Assembly: GCA_030598425.1 (NCBI GenBank) | Contig: JAUVPY010000194.1 | Coordinates: 1-5,922 of the forward strand | DNA: 5,922 bases | Source of the DNA: Anaerolineae bacterium | GTDB taxonomy: Bacteria; Chloroflexota; Anaerolineae; 4572-78; NAK82 | Direction of reading: 5' to 3' | In this document: in pieces, positions 1-5,838 of the stretch | How the letters are laid out: every line of letters begins with the position of its first letter | Position numbering within the stretch: position 1 is the first letter of the stretch | Made by a program: the position numbers and the translations under genes | The notes under the pieces: generated by a model | What the model was told of the DNA's origin: nothing | The model's database searches: none | Seen by the model: the letters and a program-made list of their open reading frames with translations, nothing else

Positions 1-1917
1 CGTCAAATCGTCACGCCAATAGATCGGGCACTCTACGAATCCTCCGGTTTCAGCGAAATATACGTCCCGGCTGTCTGCAGGTGTTGCTATCCCATTCCTA
101 TCTATGCGCGGCAAGTCAGGTTTGATAGTTGAACCTCCGGCAATAACATTAAAATTCACGAACTCAATGATCTCATCCGGAATGCTGTATCCATATAGCG
201 ACTCGTGCTGAGCTACGAAACGGTCATAGGTCTCCACCAAACCTGATTCGTTCAACTTCTCTCCTGCCTGGGGTATCACAACTTCTACGCCATAATTCTG
301 ACCGTGATACCGCATCTCAATTGTTTCAATGATGGTCGGTTCTCCGCGATAGCCTTCATACACAATGGTTTCCACAGCCCGACGCCGCAAATCTTTCAGC
401 GTGGCATTGACCGCACGCAAATCAATTAGGTCGGAGCGCATGTTGGCGGTTTGGGAAACATCCACCCGCATATCAGCCGTGGTCAGGCCCAGGGCAGAGA
501 GCACCCCTGGATGTACTGGTACCAGGACCTCGTGAATCTCCATAATCTCGGCCAACGAGGCTGCGTGCGCCGCCGCAGCACCACCGAAGGAGGCCAACGT
601 GAAGTCCCGCGGATCAAGCCCTCGGTCGATGGAGACCAACCGAATGGCGTTTACCATGTTCCAATTGACTAACTCTACGATGCTATGTGCTGTCTCGTGT
701 AAGCTACGCCCGAGCAGTTCAGCATAGCGTGCAATGGCGGCCTCCGCCGCTGCCTTATCAAGCTTGAACTGACCACCTGCGAATCGATCCGGATTCAGGC
801 GACCCAGCACGACATTGGCATCGGTGACGGTCGGCTCGGTCCCGCCCCGTGAATAACACACCGGGCCCGGGTTGGCGCCCGCGCTCTGCGGTCCCACCCG
901 CAGCAGGCCACCCTTGTCTACCCACGCCAGCGAACCACCCCCGGCGCCGATAGTTTTGACGTCGACCATAGAGGTGCGGATGGGCAGCCCCCATTCCAGC
1001 TCAACCCCGGTAGAGCGGTTGAACTGCCCACGGGCAATCAGGCTGACGTCAAAACTGGTGCCGCCCATGTCAGCCGCGATCAGATTCTCACGGCCAGTTA
1101 GGTTGCCCAAATAGACGGTCGCCAATACGCCACCCACCGGCCCAGAGATCATAAGATCCACCGGCTTTCTGGCCACGGAAGCATAGTCGGTTACACCTCC
1201 GTTGGACTTCATCATCAGGAAATGAGTATCAATCTGATTAGCCTTGAGGCCGTCGTTCAGATTGTGGACGTAGGTGTGCACGAGTGGCTTCAGGAAGGCG
1301 TCTAGAATTGTAGTGCTGGCTCGCTCGTACTCGCGCCAACGAGGATAGACTTCGTGAGACAATGAGACGTATGCCTCAGGATAGAGTTCCTCAATCAACT
1401 CCCGCATCCGCAGTTCGTGTTGGGGATGTAGATAGGCAAACAGAAAACACACCGCAATGGCCTCGATGCCGCGTCGCTTAAACTCCAGGATGACCTCACG
1501 CGCCCCAGCTTCATCTAATGGTTGTAGGACCTCACCCTTATAATCAACGCGCTCGGCAACCTCCAGACAATCGCTGCGGTTAACCGGCAGCTTGGGCTTG
1601 TCCCATTCCAGGTCATAGTGGTACTTGCGGTTCATGCGTTGGATGAAGATGATATCCCGAAATCCCTGTGTGCAAATGAAGCCGGTTTTAGCTCCTTTGC
1701 GTTCCAAGAGGGCATTGGTCGCCACAGTAGTCCCGTGAACAAGAGTCTCGATCTCATTGCCGGCCACACCCGCCAGCCGGATGACCTCCATGACGCCCTC
1801 AATTGGGTTCTCCGGGGTACTGCTAGACTTGGCCGTCAGTACCTCTCCCGACGCTTCGTCGATGAGGACCAAATCAGTAAAGGTACCGCCTACGTCAACC
1901 CCTAAACGGACTGCCAT
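1..1917 (-). CDS. hyuA: Hydantoinase/oxoprolinase family protein, HyuA-type (3' end cut by window edge)
   Basis: The frame from ATG 1917 stays open for 639 codons to the window edge. Seen: an N-terminal DVGGTFTD nucleotide-binding block (residues 8-15), HGTTVATNALLERKGAKTG (61-79), SGPVGG (258-263), a second phosphate-binding block DMGGTSFDVS (283-292), TIGAGGGS (322-329), VGPQSAGANPGPVCY (341-355) and TVTDAN (363-368). These are the order and spacing of the Hydant_A_N and Hydantoinase_A domains. Family members are ATP-dependent, actin/Hsp70-like-fold enzymes that open cyclic amides (N-methylhydantoin, 5-oxoproline, caprolactam) or carboxylate ketones, usually with a HyuB partner. The family C-terminal block (GPAIIEQ...DSTTVV) is not reached, so a few dozen residues lie beyond position 1. 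One oddity is FGGAAAAHA at 444-452, where FGGAGPLHA is usual. The start is supported by GGAGGG 10 nt upstream and by the conserved motif lying only eight residues in. Family assignment is very secure; the exact substrate is unknown. Confidence 0.95.
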   Translation of the reverse strand, partial: MAVRLGVDVGGTFTDLVLIDEASGEVLTAKSSSTPENPIEGVMEVIRLAGVAGNEIETLVHGTTVATNALLERKGAKTGFICTQGFRDIIFIQRMNRKYHYDLEWDKPKLPVNRSDCLEVAERVDYKGEVLQPLDEAGAREVILEFKRRGIEAIAVCFLFAYLHPQHELRMRELIEELYPEAYVSLSHEVYPRWREYERASTTILDAFLKPLVHTYVHNLNDGLKANQIDTHFLMMKSNGGVTDYASVARKPVDLMISGPVGGVLATVYLGNLTGRENLIAADMGGTSFDVSLIARGQFNRSTGVELEWGLPIRTSMVDVKTIGAGGGSLAWVDKGGLLRVGPQSAGANPGPVCYSRGGTEPTVTDANVVLGRLNPDRFAGGQFKLDKAAAEAAIARYAELLGRSLHETAHSIVELVNWNMVNAIRLVSIDRGLDPRDFTLASFGGAAAAHAASLAEIMEIHEVLVPVHPGVLSALGLTTADMRVDVSQTANMRSDLIDLRAVNATLKDLRRRAVETIVYEGYRGEPTIIETIEMRYHGQNYGVEVVIPQAGEKLNESGLVETYDRFVAQHESLYGYSIPDEIIEFVNFNVIAGGSTIKPDLPRIDRNGIATPADSRDVYFAETGGFVECPIYWRDDLT

Positions 1918-1927
1918 AGTTACTATT

Positions 1928-1943
1928 CCCTCCATCAGGTAAG
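1928..1943 (-). promoter_or_regulatory. Ribosome-binding leader of the HyuA gene
   Basis: On the minus strand this reads CTTACCTGATGGAGGG. The GGAGGG core lies 10 nt before ATG 1917 and fixes that start. The block is nearly identical to the leader of the preceding small gene (2142-2158), with one substitution and one 1-nt indel. Confidence 0.75.
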
Positions 1944-1956
1944 TTTTTGTTTCTGC

Positions 1957-2136
1957 CTAGCCCAACTCTTCTTTGGCCTCTTCAGGGACCTCGTCAGGAC
2001 GCAGCTTGTGGAGAAGCTGAACACACCGCTCAGAGCATAGCCGGTGGTCGCCGATGACAATCGGTTTAACATTTAATAGCAACATCTTGCCGCATAACGT
2101 ACAGCGTGGGAACTTCTGCTTCACGAGTATAGGCAT
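1957..2136 (-). CDS. Small Cys4 zinc-finger protein, TRASH/MYM-like (59 aa)
   Basis: This complete 59-residue frame starts at ATG 2136 and ends at TAG 1957. A strong Shine-Dalgarno sequence (GGGAGGG) lies 5 nt upstream. Four cysteines form C12-x2-C15 and C34-x3-C38, the second pair in the context LCSERC. This matches the treble-clef pattern of TRASH/MYM-type zinc fingers (C-x2-C, about 18-22 residues, C-x3-C), in which the second pair is typically [FY]CSxxC. A basic, amphipathic stretch (QLLHKLR, 40-46) and an acidic tail (DEVPEEAKEELG, 48-59) follow. There is no signal peptide or membrane segment, so it is probably cytoplasmic. It lies between the second permease and HyuA in the same direction, 39 nt before HyuA, so co-expression is likely. 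It could be a metal-delivery or sensing protein, or a small accessory subunit of the HyuA enzyme; acetone carboxylase has a separate zinc-binding gamma subunit, though a larger one. Metal binding is a good inference from the cysteines; the role is unknown. Confidence 0.82.
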   Translation of the reverse strand: MPILVKQKFPRCTLCGKMLLLNVKPIVIGDHRLCSERCVQLLHKLRPDEVPEEAKEELG

Positions 2137-2141
2137 AGATA

Positions 2142-2158
2142 CCCTCCCTTCAGGTAAG
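2142..2158 (-). promoter_or_regulatory. Ribosome-binding leader of the Cys4 protein gene
   Basis: On the minus strand this reads CTTACCTGAAGGGAGGG, ending 5 nt before ATG 2136. It is a near copy of the leader in front of HyuA. Its strength is the main reason for accepting the short downstream frame as a gene. Confidence 0.7.
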
Positions 2159-2168
2159 GTTCAGTCAG

Positions 2169-2194
2169 AAAAAATGGGAAGCAACCGATGTTGC
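2169..2194 (-). terminator. Weak hairpin plus T-run between permease and Cys4 gene
   Basis: Read leftward, GCAAC-ATCG-GTTGC can form a 5-bp stem with a 4-nt loop (2181-2194). Six T residues follow (2169-2174) after a six-nucleotide gap. The short stem and separated T-run argue against efficient termination. A leaky attenuator that lowers expression of the Cys4 and HyuA genes relative to the transporter is possible, as is chance. Confidence 0.25.
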
Positions 2195-2210
2195 GTCAAG
2201 TCCCGGTAGT

Positions 2211-3143
2211 CTACTGTTTTACAGCACCGAAGGTCATAGCGCGGACGATAAAGCGCTGACCGATGAAGGCCATGGCGATCATCGGCAAGATGGCCAGTGT
2301 GGCCAGGGCAGCCTGAGGAGCGCAAACCCATCCTTCTGCCTGACTATAATACGAAGATAGCCGTACGGGGACGGTGAAAAGTTCGTTCTGGCCGAGCACT
2401 AGCGCAAAAAGATACTCACTCCATATGAAAATAAAAGTCAGCAGCGTGGCAGACACTAGCCCCGGGGCCGACAGGGGTAGGACGATCCGCCACATAACAC
2501 CGATCCGAGTGCAGCCGTCGATCATAGCCGATTCGTCCAGTTGCCTGGGGACCTCGTCCATGAATCCTTTCATGGTCCAGACCACAAAGGGCAGATTGAA
2601 GGCTCCGTAAACCAGGATCAATCCAAAGTGGGTGTCGATGAGGTGCAGTACCCGGTACATGGTGGCGATGGGGATAGCAAAGGCAATCGGGGGTAGGAAC
2701 TTGACCGACAGCACCCAGTTGGCCAGGTGTTGCCCTCCCGTCCGAAAACGAGATATGCTGTAGGCGACCAGGACTCCGCCTAATACAGCAACGAGGGTGC
2801 CGCCTACCGTCACAATCAGACTGTTTTTTAGGGACAAAGCGCCACCGTCGGTCCACATATCCTGGTAGTTGGCCCACGAGGGATTGCGAGGAATCCATAT
2901 AGGCGGGTTGTGCAAGCACTCGCCTTGTGATTTGAAGCCGCTAAGTATGATCCACAATATAGGGACAACCGTGATCACCACGACGATCAACACCACAAGC
3001 ACACGCACAACATCCAGTATGCGCCGCTTTCGCTTTTGAGTAGACCGGTATCCATGTGCCCTCTGGCCATGCCCGGCTGGGGTCTTATTTGCTTGCTCAC
3101 CCGATTTCCGATCGACAGAAGATTGTTCGCGTCTTCCGCTCAT
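2211..3143 (-). CDS. ABC transporter permease, CUT1 family, MalG-like
   Basis: A 310-residue inner-membrane subunit with about six hydrophobic helices, near residues 42-68, 106-132, 141-163, 173-194, 230-252 and 276-300. The cytoplasmic loop that docks on the ATPase is at 204-223: ESAMIDG, then nine residues, then IVLP. This fits the EAA---G---------I-LP consensus except for serine at the middle position. A short cytoplasmic C-terminal tail after helix 6 is typical of MalG-type subunits. Its ATG overlaps the stop of the upstream permease gene by 4 nt (ATGA, 3140-3143), indicating translational coupling, and a GGAGGT lies 11 nt upstream inside that gene. An oddity is a hydrophilic N-terminus of about 40 residues before helix 1, rich in Arg, Lys, Gln and Ser and longer than usual; no later in-frame Met precedes the helix. 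It should pair with the neighbouring permease as a heterodimeric channel. Family is secure; substrate is not determinable. Confidence 0.94.
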   Translation of the reverse strand: MSGRREQSSVDRKSGEQANKTPAGHGQRAHGYRSTQKRKRRILDVVRVLVVLIVVVITVVPILWIILSGFKSQGECLHNPPIWIPRNPSWANYQDMWTDGGALSLKNSLIVTVGGTLVAVLGGVLVAYSISRFRTGGQHLANWVLSVKFLPPIAFAIPIATMYRVLHLIDTHFGLILVYGAFNLPFVVWTMKGFMDEVPRQLDESAMIDGCTRIGVMWRIVLPLSAPGLVSATLLTFIFIWSEYLFALVLGQNELFTVPVRLSSYYSQAEGWVCAPQAALATLAILPMIAMAFIGQRFIVRAMTFGAVKQ

Positions 3144-4069
3144 TCCTCGCTAACACCTCCAATCATCCGAATCAAAAGGGTAGCGACGACAATGACGACG
3201 ATGAGCAGAAGAAACGAGGCAGCGGCTGCGTACCCAAAACTCCAGTACCGGAATGCAAGCTGATAGATGTACACGGAGATGGTCTCCGTCGCCGTACCCG
3301 GCCCAGCCGCAGTGCTTAGCATTACCACATCAAATAGCTTTAGCAAGTCCAAGCCACGGATCAGCAACACCACTAGCAGAATGTATCGCATTTGAGGCAA
3401 GGTAAGGTGCCAAAAAGCCTGCCAGGCACTGGCTCCATCTACCTGGGCTGCCTCATACGGTTCCTGAGGCAGCGAGGCCAGCCCCGAAAGGAGAATCAAA
3501 AAGACAAAGGGGGTCCACTGCCAGGTATCGGCCACAATCACGACCACCTTGGCCCAGAAGGGGTCCGACAGCCAGGCCAGGCCCGGTTCAAGCTGAAAAA
3601 TCCAATTTACCGTTTCCGCCACAAAACCAAACTCGTTGACAAATGCCATACGGGCTGTGAATCCCACCACGACGGGACTTATCATCACCGGTATCAGGAA
3701 GACGGTGGTCAGCACCTTCTTGCCCCAAAACTCACCGCTGAAGAGCAGCGCCAGAGACAGCCCCAGCACCATCTGCAAGATCAGGTTCACGCCTAAGATG
3801 ATCAGGGTGATCACCATGCCGTTTCCAAAACGTTCATCAGCGGTTAGGAGCCGCTCATAGTTTTCCAGGCCAATGAAGGGACGCTCCGGTATCGCTCCTT
3901 CCCATTGGTGAAGGCTCATATATAGAGCGCTTAAGGTAGGATAGAGGCTCATGAACACGAGCAGCAGAAGCGGCAGCATCAGCAACCACCTGACATGGCG
4001 GTCCGATAGCCCCCCGACCCGGGAACGGATGTTATTTGGACCAGACAATCCTCCGCTGGAGGAACTCAT
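3140..4069 (-). CDS. ABC transporter permease, CUT1 family, MalF/UgpA-like
   Basis: A 309-residue inner-membrane subunit. Six hydrophobic segments are visible near residues 27-51, 84-110, 118-142, 172-198, 228-251 and 277-303. The ATPase-docking loop is canonical: EAAQVDG at 206-212, nine residues, then LTLP at 222-225. The loop after helix 1 contains the LHQW and GLENYERLL type sequences common in sugar permeases of this family. The start at ATG 4069 has GAGGT with a 6-nt spacer. The gene is preceded by a 69-bp gap with a strong stem-loop after the binding-protein gene, and its stop overlaps the next permease start. Gene order (binding protein, MalF-like, MalG-like) is the standard CUT1 arrangement. 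The 309-residue length matches the shorter UgpA/LacF-type permeases rather than long enterobacterial MalF. Substrate is unknown. Confidence 0.95.
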   Translation of the reverse strand: MSSSSGGLSGPNNIRSRVGGLSDRHVRWLLMLPLLLLVFMSLYPTLSALYMSLHQWEGAIPERPFIGLENYERLLTADERFGNGMVITLIILGVNLILQMVLGLSLALLFSGEFWGKKVLTTVFLIPVMISPVVVGFTARMAFVNEFGFVAETVNWIFQLEPGLAWLSDPFWAKVVVIVADTWQWTPFVFLILLSGLASLPQEPYEAAQVDGASAWQAFWHLTLPQMRYILLVVLLIRGLDLLKLFDVVMLSTAAGPGTATETISVYIYQLAFRYWSFGYAAAASFLLLIVVIVVATLLIRMIGGVSEE

Positions 4070-4075
4070 TCAGTT

Positions 4076-4080
4076 ACCTC
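4076..4080 (-). promoter_or_regulatory. Ribosome-binding site of the first permease gene
   Basis: Minus-strand GAGGT lies 6 nt before ATG 4069, a normal spacing that supports this start codon. Confidence 0.6.
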
Positions 4081-4096
4081 ACTACAACCAGGCACG

Positions 4097-4126
4097 CGAG
4101 GGAACCCTCGAAGGAGGGCCCCCTCG
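4097..4126 (-). promoter_or_regulatory. Intercistronic RNA stem-loop after the binding-protein gene
   Basis: Leftward RNA can form an uninterrupted 13-bp stem with a 4-nt loop: CGAGGGGGCCCTC, loop CTTC, GAGGGTTCCCTCG. Two adjacent pairs are G-U wobbles; on the opposite strand they become A-C mismatches, so the full fold exists only in the RNA of the gene cluster. It begins 12 nt after the binding-protein stop. No T-run follows, so it is not a classic intrinsic terminator. By analogy with the malE-malF gap, it may protect the upstream message from 3' exonucleases and allow more binding protein than permease to be made. Confidence 0.65.
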
Positions 4127-4138
4127 TTGTTGCAAAGG

Positions 4139-5701
4139 CTACTGTGCTTGGGCCTCCGCTTGGGCCTGATTGTAGGCTTCAAAGAAGGCCTTATACAGCT
4201 CTTCTTGCTTTTCACGCCCGTGCTTATCGGTTATTCTCTCCCACTCAGTAGCGACCTTGTCGAGAGTCTCTTGGGCCGATTCGGTCTCACCCGTCAGGTA
4301 GTTAGAGATCTCAATCTCCAGAATCCCATTATACTCCTCGGCACCGGGCAGGATATACTCTGGATAACCTTGGGCAATGTTGGCCATCTGGGCATCCAGG
4401 TACTCACCGCCGCCCGGGATCTTCTCGCGCACCTCGGGATCATTAAACACAGACTCTCGCACTACGTCCGTGTTGCCAGCCAGGTTCAGATTCGCCCGCT
4501 TGAGTTGCTCGGAGCTGGCCAGCCACTGGGAAACTAGATAGACGGCCTCCGGAGGCTTCTCGGTGTGCGCGTTTACGACCAGCGAGAAACCGGGGATGGT
4601 CATGGTTAACTTATTTAATTCCCCATCAAGCACATAACCAGGAGTGGTCGTGTATCCAACATTGTCCGCCACCACCGACTCCTCGGTATTGGCGATGTTT
4701 TTGCCCGCCGCCGGCCAGGTATTCAACATAGCCGCGTGCCCCTGGGCGAAGGCCTGCACCGTCTCTCCGTAGCCATAGCTAAACACATCCGGAGTCATGT
4801 ACGCGCTCAGCGCCTTCATATCCTCCAGAGCCTGAACCCCCTCGGGACTGTTGATACCCGGCACCATACCCTCTTCGAAATAGACACCACCCAGTCCGGC
4901 CAACCGCTGGAAGAACCAAGGGTACACGAACCCTTTGGCCCGCCACTCAACGTAGCCGTACAGGTTTTCGTCCGGCCGGGTAAAGAATTCGGCGATGTCG
5001 TTGAATTGGTCCCAGTTCTCCGGAGGCGCCAAGTCGTAGCCGTATTCGGCCTGGAAGGCCGCTTGCTCATCGGGGTCCTCGAATAAATCCCGGCGATAGT
5101 ACAGGATCCAGGTATCCCCATCGGTCGGGAGGCCATAGATCTCGCCAGCGTACTCGGACCAAACCGTACTAAAGGGGGCGATTACGTCGTCCAGATCCGG
5201 GTCGTATTTGTCCGCCCACTCGGTCAGCGGGGTGAGATAGCCAGCATTGTACAGGTCGCCCAAGGACGACCACTGGAGGATGACGATGTCATAGGTCCCG
5301 GTCTGGTTCATCGCGTCCTGCATGATCTTGATACTGTGTTCCCCGAAGGGGGCGTCCATAGGTTTCAGCACCAGGCCCGTCTGCTCATTGAATGCGTCGA
5401 CATTGGCCTCGGCCATCTTAATCGACAGGTCTTCAGAGAATATGGTAAACTCGGTACCCGGTTCCAGGTCCATCGCTGCCAGGGCCTGAACGGCCCGCTC
5501 AGTCGACGTAGCACCCGTGGCCTCCGCTTCGGCTGGTTCAGCTTCAGCCGCCTCGGGTGCCTCGGTAGCCTCGGGTGCTTCGGTAGCCTGGGGTGCCTCG
5601 GTAGCCTGGGGTGCCTCGGTGGCGGCCGGGGCGCAGCTCGCCGCGTACGTTGCGAGCATGGTAACCAGAAGCAGCAAAGCAAGCTTTTTTGCCCACATCA
5701 T
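4139..5701 (-). CDS. Extracellular solute-binding lipoprotein, family 1 (CUT1 sugar-type)
   Basis: A 520-residue protein from ATG 5701. The N-terminus has Lys5-Lys6, a hydrophobic core (7-18) and a lipobox ending AAS-C23, so it is predicted to be a lipid-anchored exported protein. Residues 27-50 are four six-residue ATEAP(Q/E) repeats, and an acidic Ala/Glu linker follows to about 65. The globular domain resembles SBP_bac_1 (MalE/UgpB-like) proteins: YDIVILQWSSLGDLYNAGYL, then GLPTDGDTWILYYRRDLFED, a substrate-cleft region rich in Trp and aromatics (EWRAKGFVYPWFFQRLAG), and GFSLVVNAHTEKPPEAVYL near the hinge. It captures solute outside the membrane for the two permeases downstream. An in-frame ATG lies 13 codons earlier at 5740, but 5701 is preferred because AGAGGAG sits 6 nt upstream and it gives a clean signal peptide. 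The C-terminus is an Ala/Gln-rich tail. Length is somewhat above the usual 400-450 residues, partly because of the linker. Ligand unknown. Confidence 0.94.
   Translation of the reverse strand: MMWAKKLALLLLVTMLATYAASCAPAATEAPQATEAPQATEAPEATEAPEAAEAEPAEAEATGATSTERAVQALAAMDLEPGTEFTIFSEDLSIKMAEANVDAFNEQTGLVLKPMDAPFGEHSIKIMQDAMNQTGTYDIVILQWSSLGDLYNAGYLTPLTEWADKYDPDLDDVIAPFSTVWSEYAGEIYGLPTDGDTWILYYRRDLFEDPDEQAAFQAEYGYDLAPPENWDQFNDIAEFFTRPDENLYGYVEWRAKGFVYPWFFQRLAGLGGVYFEEGMVPGINSPEGVQALEDMKALSAYMTPDVFSYGYGETVQAFAQGHAAMLNTWPAAGKNIANTEESVVADNVGYTTTPGYVLDGELNKLTMTIPGFSLVVNAHTEKPPEAVYLVSQWLASSEQLKRANLNLAGNTDVVRESVFNDPEVREKIPGGGEYLDAQMANIAQGYPEYILPGAEEYNGILEIEISNYLTGETESAQETLDKVATEWERITDKHGREKQEELYKAFFEAYNQAQAEAQAQ
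5552..5623 (-). repeat. Four tandem 18-bp units encoding the ATEAP(Q/E) linker
   Basis: Four consecutive 18-bp copies encode ATEAPQ, ATEAPQ, ATEAPE and ATEAPE (residues 27-50 of the binding protein). The DNA copies differ at only a few bases, so copy number could change by slippage. The units form a flexible spacer between the lipidated cysteine and the binding domain. Confidence 0.9.
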
Positions 5702-5707
5702 TCGAAT

Positions 5708-5714
5708 CTCCTCT
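5708..5714 (-). promoter_or_regulatory. Ribosome-binding site of the binding-protein gene
   Basis: Minus-strand AGAGGAG lies 6 nt before ATG 5701. It decides the start: the alternative ATG at 5740 would place this site inside the coding sequence and add 13 residues, including charged ones, before the signal peptide. Confidence 0.75.
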
Positions 5715-5726
5715 CTTTTGTGACAC

Positions 5727-5756
5727 AGTATAGGCGTCAATCCTAATCTATTGACA
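5727..5756 (-). promoter_or_regulatory. Possible sigma-70-type promoter for the cluster
   Basis: A good -10 hexamer TATACT lies at 5727-5732 on the minus strand. At an 18-bp spacing the -35 position (5751-5756) reads TGTCAA, a poor match to TTGACA, so an activator or another sigma factor would be needed. The implied leader would be only about 20 nt. This is a weak call; the real promoter may lie upstream or outside the window. Confidence 0.25.
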
Positions 5757-5803
5757 TCAGCAACTTGGATGTTCTGACCACAATTTAGTGCATTGAGAGC
5801 CGA

Positions 5804-5820
5804 GCAGTCACAAGTACTGC
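5804..5820. promoter_or_regulatory. Interrupted palindrome, possible operator
   Basis: GCAGT-CACAAGT-ACTGC is a 5-bp inverted repeat with a 7-bp centre, about 100 bp upstream of the binding-protein start. The size suits a dimeric repressor or activator of the LacI or GntR kind often found with sugar-type transporters. A second AGTCACA (5836-5842) lies exactly 30 bp from the AGTCACA in this element (5806-5812), about three helical turns. No regulator gene is visible here, so this rests on symmetry alone. Confidence 0.25.
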
Positions 5821-5821
5821 C

Positions 5822-5831
5822 AGGCCGGCCT
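5822..5831. repeat. 10-bp perfect palindrome AGGCCGGCCT
   Basis: A perfect GC-rich palindrome between the two AGTCACA copies in the upstream region. It could belong to the same regulatory site or form a small RNA hairpin; a chance palindrome is also possible. Confidence 0.3.
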
Positions 5832-5838
5832 TCCTAGT

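Noticed and set aside
3392..3796. + strand open frame opposite the MalF-like permease
   Set aside because: Antisense to conserved membrane segments and the EAA loop. Its product is a low-complexity, Gln/Gly-rich sequence with no recognisable fold.
4097..4126. Intrinsic terminator between the binding-protein and permease genes
   Set aside because: The stem is strong but followed by GCGTGCC rather than a T-run, and the permease genes clearly belong to the same transporter.
4127..4537. + strand open frame of about 136 codons opposite the binding-protein gene
   Set aside because: It lies fully antisense to a gene with clear family motifs, has no matching domain pattern and no operon context; the open frame follows from the codon bias of the real gene.
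5702..5740. Upstream ATG at 5740 as start of the binding protein
   Set aside because: It would put charged residues ahead of the signal peptide and bury the good AGAGGAG site inside the coding region; ATG 5701 explains both better.
5336..5746. + strand frame with SLGCLG-type repeats
   Set aside because: The repeats are the antisense reading of the ATEAP linker units and carry no independent signal.
5751..5773. Perfect TTGACA on the + strand as a divergent promoter
   Set aside because: At 16-18 bp spacing there is no -10-like hexamer (CTGACC/TGACCA), and no convincing + strand gene begins before the edge.
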